From Eisenbergiella tayi (GTDB lineage Bacteria; Bacillota; Clostridia; Lachnospirales; Lachnospiraceae): a stretch of DNA of 64,000 nucleotides. Position 1 is the stretch's first letter, and the number at the start of each line of letters is the position of its first letter. The stretch lies in contig NZ_MPDJ01000004.1 in NCBI RefSeq assembly GCF_001881565.1, positions 412,272 to 476,271 of the forward strand, written 5' to 3'. Both the position numbers and the translations under genes were made by a program. The notes under the pieces were generated by a model. The model had not been told where the DNA came from. It was given only the letters and a program-made list of their open reading frames with translations, and ran no database searches. This document shows, piece by piece, positions 51,218-61,599 of the stretch.

Positions 51218-52699
51218 TCAAATAATAATACATACCATTCCGCCATTGCTGTCGTTCACGATCTTCTGCATAGTCTCCTGAAGCTTCACCTGGCTTTCAT
51301 CACCGATCATGGAAATCTTGCCGGTAATTCCGTCATTAACCAGCTGCTCCACCGTTTTCCCGAAGATATTGGTTTCCCAGATGCCGTCGGAATCCTTTTC
51401 CGCATCCGCAATGTAGCTGATCAAATCCTCCGCCTGCTCCTGTGTTCCCACGATAGGCGCGATCTCCGTAATTACATTGGCCTTTATCATGTGGATGGAC
51501 GGGCTCTCCGCCTTGATCTTCACGCCGAATTTGTTGCCGTGTTTGATGACCTCCGGTTTATCCAGCTTGATTTCCGCCCTCTCAGGAGTAACCACACCAT
51601 AGCCCTTCAGTCTCACAGATTCCATGGCATGAAGCACCTTGGTATATTCCTTGCGCATCCTGGACATTTCCTTCAGTACGGAAATGAGCTGGTATTCACT
51701 GGACACATTTTCCCCGATCAGCTCGCTGAGCATCTCGTAGTAATATTTATCGTCCACATCCAGAACCACACGAATGCTGCCGTCCGCCATATTGATCTTT
51801 TCGACAATACAGCGCTTGATGTAATCGCTGTCTACCGATACCTGCGTATTAATAACATCCTTCACGGTGTCAATGCCGTCCATCAGCGTACGGATCTTAT
51901 CGATTAAATCCGCTTTCAGCTTATGTGTATTGGCAAGCATCTCCACCCATTTGGGCATATAAAATTCTATCATGGTCACCGGGAATTCATAGAGCACCTT
52001 CTCCATGATCTGATTGATATCATCCCGCTTCAGCTGTTCACAATTGACAGGAATGGCCGTTACATTGTATTTTTCCTGGATCTGGGCCGCCGTATGGATG
52101 GCCTCTTCCCCATAGGGACGTTCCGAGTTCACCAATACAAGAAAGGGCTTGTGGAGCTTTTTCAGCTCCTGGATGGTTTTCTCTTCCGGAGCTATGTAAT
52201 TTTCCCGCTTCAGTTCACCGAAGCTGCCGTCCGTGGTCACCACGATACCTATGGTTGAATGGTCATTGATAACCTTCTTTGTACCGATTTCCGCAGCCTG
52301 GGTAAAAGGGATCTCGTAATCAAACCATGGCGTCTTCACAAGACGCTCTTCTTCGTCCTCCATGTGTCCGGCCGCGCCGTCCACCATAAAGCCCACACAG
52401 TCCACCAGGCGCACCTGTACGTTTACATCGCCGCTCAGCGTGATCTGGGCCGCTTCCTTCGGTATGAATTTGGGCTCCGTTGTGGTAATTGTCTTCCCGC
52501 CCGAGCTCTGGGGAAGCTCATCCTGTGCACGTATTTTTTCCGCTTCATCGGTGATGTAAGGCAGTACCAGCAAATCCATAAAGCGTTTGATGAAGGTAGA
52601 TTTCCCGGTTCTCACGGGTCCTACCACGCCGATGTAGATTTCTCCGCCGGTACGAAGCTGAATGTCTTTGTATAAATTTTGTGTATGCAAAGTGTCCAT
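51218..52699 (-). CDS. spoIVA: Stage IV sporulation protein A
   Basis: A 493-residue ATPase that polymerises on the outer forespore membrane and forms the base of the spore coat. Walker A is GPVRTGKST at about residues 27-35, the G3-like LVDCVGFMVDG follows, and the C terminus ends hydrophobically (SNGGMVCIII), as in known SpoIVA proteins. AAGGGGA lies upstream. A mother-cell sigma-E promoter is expected, but none was convincing in the 75 bases before the gene. Confidence 0.94.
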   Translation of the reverse strand: MDTLHTQNLYKDIQLRTGGEIYIGVVGPVRTGKSTFIKRFMDLLVLPYITDEAEKIRAQDELPQSSGGKTITTTEPKFIPKEAAQITLSGDVNVQVRLVDCVGFMVDGAAGHMEDEEERLVKTPWFDYEIPFTQAAEIGTKKVINDHSTIGIVVTTDGSFGELKRENYIAPEEKTIQELKKLHKPFLVLVNSERPYGEEAIHTAAQIQEKYNVTAIPVNCEQLKRDDINQIMEKVLYEFPVTMIEFYMPKWVEMLANTHKLKADLIDKIRTLMDGIDTVKDVINTQVSVDSDYIKRCIVEKINMADGSIRVVLDVDDKYYYEMLSELIGENVSSEYQLISVLKEMSRMRKEYTKVLHAMESVRLKGYGVVTPERAEIKLDKPEVIKHGNKFGVKIKAESPSIHMIKANVITEIAPIVGTQEQAEDLISYIADAEKDSDGIWETNIFGKTVEQLVNDGITGKISMIGDESQVKLQETMQKIVNDSNGGMVCIII

Positions 52700-52774
52700 A
52701 ATATAAAATCCCCTTCCGCTTGCCTAGCTGTTACCAATATATGCAGGGAAAGGGATTGTTTATGCAAAAAAAAG

Positions 52775-54139
52775 CTAATCTTCCTGTAAATTCCGGGCTT
52801 CCGCCGGGAGCAGGCTGTCGGGCGTGCGGTACCTTCTATGATATTCCCTGATTTTTTCCGTCAGAACCTCCGTAATGCCGGCATATTCCGGCCTCCCGAA
52901 CAGATTCACCCGCTGCATGGGATCTCGTTTTCTGTCAAACAGGATATGGTCGTGAAACATACCGCCGCGATATCCTCTGCCCACATAGGCCAGCTCATAA
53001 TCCTCCGTTATAATACCGGTTCTGGGAACATCACTTGGAAAAATACAGACTTCCTTCAATCCCTCTCTGCCTTCCATAAGCTCCTCCGACAAGTCGCCTC
53101 CGTCACAGGGAAAACGATAGGGAATGCCTAGCAGTCCCGCCAGCGTCGGGGCAAAATCCGTCATCCGCAGCCAGACGGGACTGCGGAAGCCTTTCTTACC
53201 ACATCCCGGCAGACGGATCAGCATGGGGATATGATACACACTCTCATACAGATTGTTCTTTTCCATCAGCCCGTGTTCTCCCAGATATTCACCATGATCC
53301 GTGGTAAAAATAACAACGGTCTCTTCCAGCAGGTTTGCTTCCCGCAGACCATCCAGTATCTTACCCACATTATCATCTATACATTTCACAGCGCCCAGAT
53401 ACTGGGCCTTGAGCCGTCGGAAATGATCCTCCCGTTCAAAAAGCCCTGTGGGGAAATAATGATGGCGTCCCCATTCGTCCTGTTCCGCCCAGTCCGGAAG
53501 CTCCTCTTCATAAAAGGTTTCCGGGATTTCCATTTGCAGCGGATCAAACATGGTATCGTAAGGCTTCCGCACCCGGAAGGGCTGATGGGGATCCGGCATG
53601 CTTACCATGAACAGGAACGGCCTGCCGTCTTTCTGCTCCTTTATAAAACGGAGCGTTTCATCTGCCAGCCAGTCTGTGGTATAGGACTGCTCATTCCCCA
53701 CCTCATGGGACAGAATAAGCTTCCCGTCCTTTTCCTTCACCGATTTGCAATGCCCGAATTCCACCCGGTGATCCCAGCGGTCAAACCCCAGACGGCTGCA
53801 GTCCTCCAGGCTGTCCCCCAGCTCCCTGTGATCCCCCAGATGCCACTTCCCCGCATAACCCGTCACATATCCGGCATCCCGGAAAGCCTCTGCAAAGCCA
53901 TGTTCCATTGCTCCCACAGGGCACCCATTGGAAATTGCCCCGTTATTATGGGGATATCTTCCCGTCATAAAGCACCCTCTGGAAGGCGTACATACCGCAC
54001 TGGGTGTATAGCAGTTCTCCAGCAGTATCCCTTCCTCCGCCAGCGAATCGATATAAGGCGTTTCCACCTCTTTTCCTCCGTAACAGCCCAGCACATCCCT
54101 CCGGAGCTGGTCGGCCATAATAATCAAAACATTTTTCAT
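52775..54139 (-). CDS. Sulfatase family protein
   Basis: A 454-residue alkaline-phosphatase-superfamily sulfatase. The metal site begins NVLIIMADQLRRD. The modification motif is CTPSR at about residues 50-54, whose cysteine would be converted to formylglycine by an anaerobic maturase. The later block TTDHGEYLGEHGLMEK completes the metal site. There is no signal peptide, so it acts inside the cell, presumably on sulfated saccharides imported by the adjoining transporter. GAGGAGAGACAGC supports the ATG at 54139. Confidence 0.9.
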   Translation of the reverse strand: MKNVLIIMADQLRRDVLGCYGGKEVETPYIDSLAEEGILLENCYTPSAVCTPSRGCFMTGRYPHNNGAISNGCPVGAMEHGFAEAFRDAGYVTGYAGKWHLGDHRELGDSLEDCSRLGFDRWDHRVEFGHCKSVKEKDGKLILSHEVGNEQSYTTDWLADETLRFIKEQKDGRPFLFMVSMPDPHQPFRVRKPYDTMFDPLQMEIPETFYEEELPDWAEQDEWGRHHYFPTGLFEREDHFRRLKAQYLGAVKCIDDNVGKILDGLREANLLEETVVIFTTDHGEYLGEHGLMEKNNLYESVYHIPMLIRLPGCGKKGFRSPVWLRMTDFAPTLAGLLGIPYRFPCDGGDLSEELMEGREGLKEVCIFPSDVPRTGIITEDYELAYVGRGYRGGMFHDHILFDRKRDPMQRVNLFGRPEYAGITEVLTEKIREYHRRYRTPDSLLPAEARNLQED

Positions 54140-54216
54140 GCTGTCTCTCCTCGTATAATAAGCCTTCACCCCAGATATACAGGATCCGGGTTTGTCTCTT
54201 CCTCTTCCCGCGCTCC

Positions 54217-55110
54217 TTATCCCTTCAGGGAACCGATCATCACCCCTTTTACAAAATGCTTCTGCACAAAAGGATACAAAATAAGTACCGGCAGGGAAGA
54301 AACAATAATTACGCCATATTTGATGGTCCTTGCGATCTGTTTCATCAGTTCTATGGCTTCCGGATCACTCACCGACGGATCCACCGACTGCCCGCTTATA
54401 AGAATATCCCGCAGAATCAGCTGCAGAGGATATAGCTTGGCATCGCTCACATAAATCAGGCCGTTGAAGAAAGAATTCCAATGCCCTACCGCATAGTAAA
54501 GGACCATAATTGCGATGATGGACTTGGACAGCGGCAGGACGATTTTTATAAAATACTGGAAAATACTGCAGCCGTCAATTTCCGCCGCTTCCTGCAGTTC
54601 AAGAGGCATGGTGTTCATAAAAAAAGTACGGCACAGAATCAGGTTGAATACGGAAAAGGAACCGAGAATCATGAGCACATATGGCGTATTCACAAGGTGA
54701 AGCCCCTTTACCACCAGATAGGTGGGGATCAGCCCGCCTGAAAAATATTTGGTGACAATCAGCAGCTTCATCACAAAGCCGCGCCCCGCCATATCCGTCC
54801 TGGACAGGGCATAACCCGCCGGGATAGTGATGGTCAGTGCGATCAGCGTGCCGAAAAAGGTATAGCGAATAGTATTATAATAACCGCTCCAAATCCTCTG
54901 ATCCCGGAAGATATAGCGGTATCCCTCCAGCGTAATCCCCTTCGGCCAGAACAGCACCTGTCCCGATGCCACCAGATCGGGATCACTGACAGAAGCGATC
55001 ACAACAAACAGCAAGGGGTACAGAATCAGCAGGGAAATGAGAACTACACTGGCATAAACGATAAAGGTAAATATATAATCCGACTTGTTGTTCTTCCATT
55101 TTAAAAGCAT
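54217..55110 (-). CDS. Carbohydrate ABC transporter permease, LplC/YtcP type
   Basis: A 297-residue permease with six membrane segments and the EAA loop around ELQEAAEIDGCSIFQYFIKIVLPLSKS. The C-terminal KHFVKGVMIGSLKG ending is typical of LplC-like subunits. It pairs with the upstream permease; the ATPase is not in the locus and is probably a shared MsmX-type protein. Confidence 0.9.
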   Translation of the reverse strand: MLLKWKNNKSDYIFTFIVYASVVLISLLILYPLLFVVIASVSDPDLVASGQVLFWPKGITLEGYRYIFRDQRIWSGYYNTIRYTFFGTLIALTITIPAGYALSRTDMAGRGFVMKLLIVTKYFSGGLIPTYLVVKGLHLVNTPYVLMILGSFSVFNLILCRTFFMNTMPLELQEAAEIDGCSIFQYFIKIVLPLSKSIIAIMVLYYAVGHWNSFFNGLIYVSDAKLYPLQLILRDILISGQSVDPSVSDPEAIELMKQIARTIKYGVIIVSSLPVLILYPFVQKHFVKGVMIGSLKG

Positions 55111-55122
55111 TTCTCTTCCCCC

Positions 55123-56079
55123 TTACCACAAACTCACATCCGACGCTTTACCGGCAATCCGGTTTACCGCCAGCAGAAGAATCAGGTTTATTATATTATT
55201 GAACAGCCCGATGGCTGCAGAATAACTGAACTGGCCGCTCTGGATACCGATTTTGTATACATAGGTGGAAATAATCTCCGAATAATCCAGGTTAACACTG
55301 TTCTGCAGAAGGAAGGCCTTCTCAAACCCCACATCCATGATTTCCCCTGCCCTCATGATAAGCATGATCACCATGGTGGGAACGATGGAAGGAATATCGA
55401 TATAAAGCATACGCTGGAATTTCGTGGCTCCGTCCACCCTTGCCGCTTCATGCAGTTCAGGCCCGACAGAGGCCAGCACGGATATATACATGATGGAGCC
55501 CCAGCCTATACTCTGCAGTACGCCGGACCATACATAGATATGCCGGAAATTCTTCGGATTGGAAAGGAAGGCCACCGGTTCTATTCCCAGCAGGGCCAGA
55601 ATCTGGTTCACGATTCCGTCGCTCGCCAGGAAAATCAGAATCATACCGCAGAAAACAACGGTGGAGATAAAATGCGGTGCATAGGTGATCATCTGGGCGG
55701 CTTTCCTGCCTTTGGAATTGGTCACATAATTCAGGAACAGCGCAAACAGAATGGGAAGCGGGAATCCTGCCGCCAGAGAATAAATGCTCAGAGCCAGCGT
55801 GTTCCATAAAAGATCCTTGAACTGGTATGAACCGAAAAAGGTCTGGAAATGCTTCCAGCCTACCCAGGGGCTTCCCCATATCCCATCCAGGGCCCTATAA
55901 TCCTTAAAGGCAAGCTGGATCCCGTACATGGGAAGATAGTTAAATAAAACGATATATATAATCATGGGCAGGATAAATAAATAACACACCCAGCTTTTTT
56001 TCAGCAGCCGCATACTGCTTCTGCGGACGCCCTTTTTCCTGCCGGCGCCGAACTGTCTTTGAGGCCTACTGCCTGTCAT
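55123..56079 (-). CDS. Carbohydrate ABC transporter permease, LplB/YteP type
   Basis: A 318-residue permease with a basic N terminus, six membrane segments and the loop ELHEAARVDGATKFQRMLYIDIPSI. The opening LPMIIYIVLFNYLPMYGIQLAFKDY is characteristic of LplB. GGAGGAGCATT precedes the ATG. The genes for binding protein, LplB, LplC and sulfatase run in order on one strand. Confidence 0.9.
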   Translation of the reverse strand: MTGSRPQRQFGAGRKKGVRRSSMRLLKKSWVCYLFILPMIIYIVLFNYLPMYGIQLAFKDYRALDGIWGSPWVGWKHFQTFFGSYQFKDLLWNTLALSIYSLAAGFPLPILFALFLNYVTNSKGRKAAQMITYAPHFISTVVFCGMILIFLASDGIVNQILALLGIEPVAFLSNPKNFRHIYVWSGVLQSIGWGSIMYISVLASVGPELHEAARVDGATKFQRMLYIDIPSIVPTMVIMLIMRAGEIMDVGFEKAFLLQNSVNLDYSEIISTYVYKIGIQSGQFSYSAAIGLFNNIINLILLLAVNRIAGKASDVSLW

Positions 56080-56195
56080 AATGCTCCTCCTCTATTGAAA
56101 AACTTACAAAAGGCCGGGTAATATGCTCCCAGGCATACCACTCCGGCCTCCGGTGCAGCAACTATCTGTCAGACGACCAGCTTTCTTCCTGCCGT

Positions 56196-57881
56196 CTACT
56201 TTCCGGAATAGGAATCCACATATTCCTGACAAAGTGCGGTATATTCCTCCGCCTTCAGATTTTCCAGATTTTTAAGATGGGTTTCCCACTTTTCATCATC
56301 AATGCCGTTGATAACCGAATCCGCAATGAACTTCTGCAGATAGGTATCGATATCGGCGATCAGAATCGCTCTTCTCTCCGCATTTTCCAGGCTTGCCGTC
56401 CCTGCTGGCAGACCGATAACGCCAAAGGGTATCTGTTCCTTAACCGCCTGCAGCTTCCAGTCATGAGGCCATTTGTCATCATACTGCAGCGCCTGATCGT
56501 ATTCATTTCTCCAGAGGGAAGGAGTTGTACCCGCAAAGCTTTCCGCATTCCGATATTCAGGAATCGATTTATAGCCGCCGTTAGCTTCCAGAACCTCGGC
56601 TGTCATGGTCAGGAATTCAGGAACTTCTTTTCCGTTTTCATCCAGGATTTCCCACCATACGCCTTCGGCTCCTCTTCCCCAGGTAAGGGCCATTTCCAGT
56701 GAAGAGTTAATGTAATCATACCAACGTACCAGCGCTTCCGGATTCTTACAGTTTCTGCTTATGGCAAAACCGCCTGTCTTTGTCACGTTATTGATGCCTA
56801 CCATCTGCGTTCCGTCTTTTCCTTTCAGGACAGGGACCGCCTTGTAACGGCCTTCTCCCGGCGCACCGTTGTCCACGCTGCACTCATCCCCGGAATAGCC
56901 TGCCATGACACCGATAATATCCCCGGATGCTCCCCTTGCAGAATACTGTTCATCGCTCATGGTGAAAACATCCTTATCAATCAGACCTTCCTTATACAAA
57001 TCGTGCATCCAGGCAAGGGCATCGTAATATCCCTGTTCCCCCGCACTGAAGGTTACTTTTCCGTCTTTGGTAAACACGTGGTATTCGTTCTCCACAACTC
57101 CGAACGGGCCGAACAGGTTTTCCATTGCCGTGCCCCAGCTCCAGGCCTTTGCAAAAGTAAACGGGATTTCATCCTTAACGCCGTTGCCATTGGGATCCTC
57201 ATCCCGGAAAGCGATCAGCACATCTTTAAACTCCTCCGGAGTCTGCGGCATTTCCTTCCCTACCTTTTCCAGCCAGTCCGTATTGATCCAGAACTGGGAA
57301 TCGATGATATTCTGAGTGGATTCATCTCCTATGGGAAGGCAGTGGATCTTTCCGTCCGGTGCGATCAGACTTGCCGGATAATCATCCCTGCTGTCAAAAA
57401 ATGCGGTGACCGCCGGGGCATAGTTTTCCAGATATTCATCCAGCGGCGCCAGCTGTTCGTAATTCCTCGCTATATCCACATCTCCCAGAACCGCGTCCGG
57501 AAGGCTGTCCGTGCTGAACATGATATTGATTTTTTCCTGCCAGCCGGACTGGGGGATTTCCACCCATTCGATATGTACGTTCGTAGCTTCCTCTGCCGCA
57601 ATGACACAGGCCTTTTGGGAAGCCGCCTTCAGTGTGCTTCTCTGCGGAACCGCAATGGTGAAGGTTTCCTTTTCATTTATAATGGGAAGTCCCTGTGCAT
57701 TAAAGTTGCTGTCCGTGTTTCCCCCGGCTTCCGCCTGGGCCTGCGCCTGTGTCTCAGGCTTCGGATCCCCCTGTACGTCACCGGATGTTCCTGCCTTGCC
57801 TGCGCATCCTGCCAGGGTACTGCCCAGAAGCACCGCGCTCACTAAGATGGCTCCTGTTTTTGTCATTGTTTTTCTTTTCAA
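56196..57881 (-). CDS. Sugar-binding lipoprotein of the LplA type
   Basis: A 561-residue extracellular solute-binding protein. The signal peptide has a lipobox STLAGC with the cysteine at about residue 26, followed by a Gln/Ala-rich linker. The mature part has the family pattern VHIEWVEIPQSGWQEKINIMF. The start is TTG at 57881 with GGAGGG 7 bases upstream; ATG at 57866 is poorly spaced. The large size suits an oligosaccharide ligand. Confidence 0.88.
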   Translation of the reverse strand: MKRKTMTKTGAILVSAVLLGSTLAGCAGKAGTSGDVQGDPKPETQAQAQAEAGGNTDSNFNAQGLPIINEKETFTIAVPQRSTLKAASQKACVIAAEEATNVHIEWVEIPQSGWQEKINIMFSTDSLPDAVLGDVDIARNYEQLAPLDEYLENYAPAVTAFFDSRDDYPASLIAPDGKIHCLPIGDESTQNIIDSQFWINTDWLEKVGKEMPQTPEEFKDVLIAFRDEDPNGNGVKDEIPFTFAKAWSWGTAMENLFGPFGVVENEYHVFTKDGKVTFSAGEQGYYDALAWMHDLYKEGLIDKDVFTMSDEQYSARGASGDIIGVMAGYSGDECSVDNGAPGEGRYKAVPVLKGKDGTQMVGINNVTKTGGFAISRNCKNPEALVRWYDYINSSLEMALTWGRGAEGVWWEILDENGKEVPEFLTMTAEVLEANGGYKSIPEYRNAESFAGTTPSLWRNEYDQALQYDDKWPHDWKLQAVKEQIPFGVIGLPAGTASLENAERRAILIADIDTYLQKFIADSVINGIDDEKWETHLKNLENLKAEEYTALCQEYVDSYSGK

Positions 57882-58099
57882 AACAATCCCTCCTATAAAT
57901 ATACTGACATCTGCTGCTTTTCCGAATCCATATCAAACACCCTCAGTGCGGCGGCTCTTCGGAAGATGTCTGTAGCATACCCCAGTCTGCGCCTTCTGCC
58001 TATCTCATGCTTTTGAACTTTATCCCCTTCTCATGAAAAAAATACAGCGCCGTTTCATAATATCTTCTTCTCCTGTATCCATTCATCAAAACGATATAT

Positions 58100-60103
58100 T
58101 TACATCCTGCTTTTCCATATCTTTTCCCGGTAGCCTCCCGGCGTTATTCCTTCATATTTTTTAAACATTTCTATAAATACCGTACTGTTGCCGTAACGCA
58201 GCAGCTGGGCTATTTCTGAAATTTTCTTATCGCTGTCGGCCAGAAGCTCTTTGGCACGCTCCAGTTTAATCTTCTCCACATACTGGGATATGCTCACCTG
58301 CATGTTTTTCTTAAAGAAATGGCTGAGATTGGATACGGAGGTATCAAAACAGGCCGCCATATATTTCACAGTAAAGTTATCATCCAGATAATGTCCGTTA
58401 ATATAGTCCAGGATATCCGCTATATTCTTTTTCCTGTAGTTTCCGTTTCCTTCCTCGTCCTGCGAAAAGGCCGCCTGTTCCTCAATCATCCTTCCGAAAA
58501 ATACCGACAGCTCTTCTTTGGTTAATTCCCCGTCCCCTCTTCCGTCAAAAAACTCTTCCGGCTCCCGGTTTAATATGTGCATTACCTCCCATGTGATGCA
58601 CAGGGCCATGCTTTCCTTAACCTCAGAAACAATTTCTTTCAGTTCTGTGAGGAGGATCACCGTACGTACGGAGTCAGCCAGACCTGCCGCATCCTTAAGA
58701 GCCTTCAGCTCCTGTCCCGGGAAACGCTGCTCCTCATGCTGTTCCCGGCGCAGCTCCCTTCGGGCTTCCTCATAAGAAAAGCGGATTTTTCCCACATCCG
58801 AAGTGATCCTGCCCACTCCCAGCTTCACTCCGCTTCCTGAAATTTTTTCCAGCCTGCGTGAAATATCTCCCATAGACTCATCGGAACAGACAAGATATAC
58901 ATACATTTCCTCAAAAAGCACAATCCGATATGCGGTGGAGGCGCTGTAATCATTCATCTGGGTGTGAAAAATCTCATAAAGCTCCCTGTTTTCCTCTATC
59001 TTGGGGAAAACGGCAAAAAACAGATGCCTTCTGTTAATATGGATGCTGCTTTTCAGGCAGCGTTCCCAAAGCTCATCCCCCGGCTTCACTTCCTTGGTAA
59101 GCAGCTCGTAGAGACAGTTTTCCGCCCGCAGAAGGTTTCTTTCTTCCTCCAGCATTTCATTATTATCCAGCAGGCTCCTGAAGGACTGGTACTTTTTCCT
59201 GGAATAATAAAGTGCCAGCAGGATTCCCACCGCTACGGAACATAATATCCAGATGCCATACCCCCTGAAATAACTCACAGCGCTCCTGGAAACCTCCTCC
59301 TTGGAAACAAAAGTCAATGCAGAAAATCCGGATTCCATATCCGTTATATTTCTGTAGTAATCCTTTTCCTCCAAAAGCTGCTCCCAGCCCCTGCTTCCAT
59401 TCAGAAGGGCACGATTATCCCCCTTTCTTGAAGAAAAAAGAACCTGATCCTGAAAAGAAACCATCGTAATATCTTCATAGGGCATCCCGGAACCGCCGAA
59501 TTGTTCCATCAGCTTGCTGTCCCGGATCACATAAAAAAGATACTGCGTATCCGACTTTCCTTTCTCCATCCAGGTTTTTAACGGGCAGATGATCACCATT
59601 CCCATGCTGCTTCCTTCATAAAGCTCTGCCCTCACAGCATACAGGCCTATATCCTCCATCTTACCCAATAAATTTCTGTCCATCCGGCAGATACGGGAAA
59701 AGAACAAATCCTCCGTAAAGGTTCCGCCCGAAGAAACTACTTTTCGTTCCTCGTCGGGGAAATAATAATACATACTGTCCACGAAGGGGAAGGTACTTTC
59801 CTTCTTTTTTAAATCCTCCGCAATTTCCAGATAGGATACCGGGGGATTGGCGGAATACTGACGGCTGTAGATCTTACTGTAGCGGCAGTCCGCATTGTAG
59901 GCGCAGATAACAGCGATCTGCTGTTTGAAATAATCCGCCTGCCGTTCCGCCGACACCGCAGTCTCGTCCATGATTTTCCTGTAATGCTGCCTGTGCACCA
60001 TATAAAACACACTGAAGCTGACGATCAACAGCGGAATCAGCAGCACAATATTATAAGTAATTACAAATCGCAGATAACTGATGTTCTTATCTCTTTTTTC
60101 CAT
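58100..60103 (-). CDS. AraC-family regulator with extracellular sensor domain
   Basis: A 667-residue membrane protein. An N-terminal helix (about residues 13-35) and another at about 265-287 flank an extracellular Cache-like sensor. The C-terminal 100 residues form an AraC DNA-binding domain with two HTH units (FKKNMQVSISQYVEKIKLERAKELL). GGGAGTGGGAAAA supports the ATG at 60103. It is the usual partner of LplABC-type sugar uptake loci and probably activates the operon on its 3' side. The ligand is unknown. Confidence 0.9.
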   Translation of the reverse strand: MEKRDKNISYLRFVITYNIVLLIPLLIVSFSVFYMVHRQHYRKIMDETAVSAERQADYFKQQIAVICAYNADCRYSKIYSRQYSANPPVSYLEIAEDLKKKESTFPFVDSMYYYFPDEERKVVSSGGTFTEDLFFSRICRMDRNLLGKMEDIGLYAVRAELYEGSSMGMVIICPLKTWMEKGKSDTQYLFYVIRDSKLMEQFGGSGMPYEDITMVSFQDQVLFSSRKGDNRALLNGSRGWEQLLEEKDYYRNITDMESGFSALTFVSKEEVSRSAVSYFRGYGIWILCSVAVGILLALYYSRKKYQSFRSLLDNNEMLEEERNLLRAENCLYELLTKEVKPGDELWERCLKSSIHINRRHLFFAVFPKIEENRELYEIFHTQMNDYSASTAYRIVLFEEMYVYLVCSDESMGDISRRLEKISGSGVKLGVGRITSDVGKIRFSYEEARRELRREQHEEQRFPGQELKALKDAAGLADSVRTVILLTELKEIVSEVKESMALCITWEVMHILNREPEEFFDGRGDGELTKEELSVFFGRMIEEQAAFSQDEEGNGNYRKKNIADILDYINGHYLDDNFTVKYMAACFDTSVSNLSHFFKKNMQVSISQYVEKIKLERAKELLADSDKKISEIAQLLRYGNSTVFIEMFKKYEGITPGGYREKIWKSRM

Positions 60104-60254
60104 TTTTCCCACTCCCCGCTTGGTATTTCCCCATAATTCATTATACCGGAAACCTCTTTTCCCCTCCATCTTTGTTTTTTGAATATAACCTCATGCAATT
60201 GAATGATATCTTCCGTTCAGGCCGCTATGCTGTCCGGCTAATCCCCAGAAATAC

Positions 60255-60313
60255 AAAAAGCCCTCTCTCCCGCTACCGTAAATACCAATTACGGCCTGCG
60301 GGAGAAAAGGCTT
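60255..60313 (-). terminator. Terminator of tyrS
   Basis: A long hairpin with an AAGCC..CTCCCGC / GCGGGAG..GGCTTTTTG outer stem and a TACGG-rich inner loop, followed by T. The rest of the 230-base gap to the AraC gene holds nothing recognisable. Confidence 0.8.
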
Positions 60314-60334
60314 CCTCCATCAGTCATTCTTTCT

Positions 60335-61558
60335 TTATTTCACAATAATACGCTTGAAATTCTTCTTGCCGCGCTTAAGCACCTTACCTTCACCATGGAA
60401 ATCTTCACCGGCAAATACGGCGCGGAAGTCCGTAACCTTTTCCCCTTCCATGGTCACACCGCCCTGTTCCACAGCACGGCGGCCTTCGGAACGGGATGCC
60501 ACCAGCCCGGATTTAACCAGCAGATCCAGAATATCGATATTTCCATCGGTAAGATCCGCCGCCGTCAGCTCTGCGGTAGGCATTTCCGCCGCATTTCCGC
60601 CTCCGAAAAGAGCCCTTGCGCTTTCCTGCGCTTTGGAAGCTTCTTCCTCGTCATGAACCAGCTTGGTCAGTTCAAATGCAAGGATTTCCTTGGCCTGGTT
60701 CAGCTGGCTGCCCTCCCATTTGTCCATCTCATCGATCTGCTCAATCGGCAGGAAGGTGAGCATACGGAGACATTTGAGCACATCCGCATCGGAGACATTT
60801 CTCCAGTACTGGTAAAATTCAAAGGGCGAGGTCTTGTTGGGATCCAGCCATACGGCGCCGCTCTGCGTCTTGCCCATCTTCTTTCCTTCGGAATTCAGAA
60901 GCAGGGTGATTGTCATGGCATAAGCATCCTTGCCCAGCTTTCTGCGGATCAGCTCCGTTCCTCCCAGCATGTTGCTCCACTGGTCATCCCCTCCGAACTG
61001 CATATTGCAGCCGTATTTCTGGTATAACATGAGGAAATCGTAGCTCTGCATGATCATGTAGTTGAATTCCAGGAAGCTCAGCCCCTTTTCCATACGCTGC
61101 TTGTAGCATTCCGCTGTGAGCATGCGGTTTACGGAGAAGCAAGCTCCCACATCACGCAGAAGTTCCACGTAATTCAGGTCAAGCAGCCAGTCGGCATTGT
61201 TTGCCAGAATCGCTTTCCCTTCGGAGAAATCAATAAACTTGCTCATCTGCCGCCGGAAGCATTCACAATTGTGGTCGATGGTTTCCCTTGTCATCATGGT
61301 ACGCATATCGCTTCTCCCGGAAGGATCCCCGATCATGCCCGTTCCGCCGCCCAAAAGGGCAATGGGCTTGTTGCCTGCCATCTGCAGTCTCTTCATCAGG
61401 CACAATGCCATAAAATGTCCTACATGAAGGCTGTCTGCAGTAGGATCAAAACCAATATAAAAGGTTGCCTTACCCGCATTTACCAGCTCCCTGATTTCTT
61501 CTTCATCCGTGAGCTGCGCCAATAATCCGCGGGCTCTTAATTCTTCAAATACCTGCAT
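60335..61558 (-). CDS. tyrS: Tyrosyl-tRNA synthetase
   Basis: Charges tRNA-Tyr (407 aa, class I). The HIGH motif reads HVGH at about residues 46-49 after GFDPTADSL, and the KMSKS motif reads KMGKT in NSEGKKMGKTQSG. The C-terminal S4 RNA-binding domain is at about 340-400. It is controlled by a tyrosine T-box leader. Confidence 0.95.
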   Translation of the reverse strand: MQVFEELRARGLLAQLTDEEEIRELVNAGKATFYIGFDPTADSLHVGHFMALCLMKRLQMAGNKPIALLGGGTGMIGDPSGRSDMRTMMTRETIDHNCECFRRQMSKFIDFSEGKAILANNADWLLDLNYVELLRDVGACFSVNRMLTAECYKQRMEKGLSFLEFNYMIMQSYDFLMLYQKYGCNMQFGGDDQWSNMLGGTELIRRKLGKDAYAMTITLLLNSEGKKMGKTQSGAVWLDPNKTSPFEFYQYWRNVSDADVLKCLRMLTFLPIEQIDEMDKWEGSQLNQAKEILAFELTKLVHDEEEASKAQESARALFGGGNAAEMPTAELTAADLTDGNIDILDLLVKSGLVASRSEGRRAVEQGGVTMEGEKVTDFRAVFAGEDFHGEGKVLKRGKKNFKRIIVK

Positions 61559-61599
61559 TTTTCTTTTCTCCTTTTCTCTTTCTCACAGTACAGGCGTAA

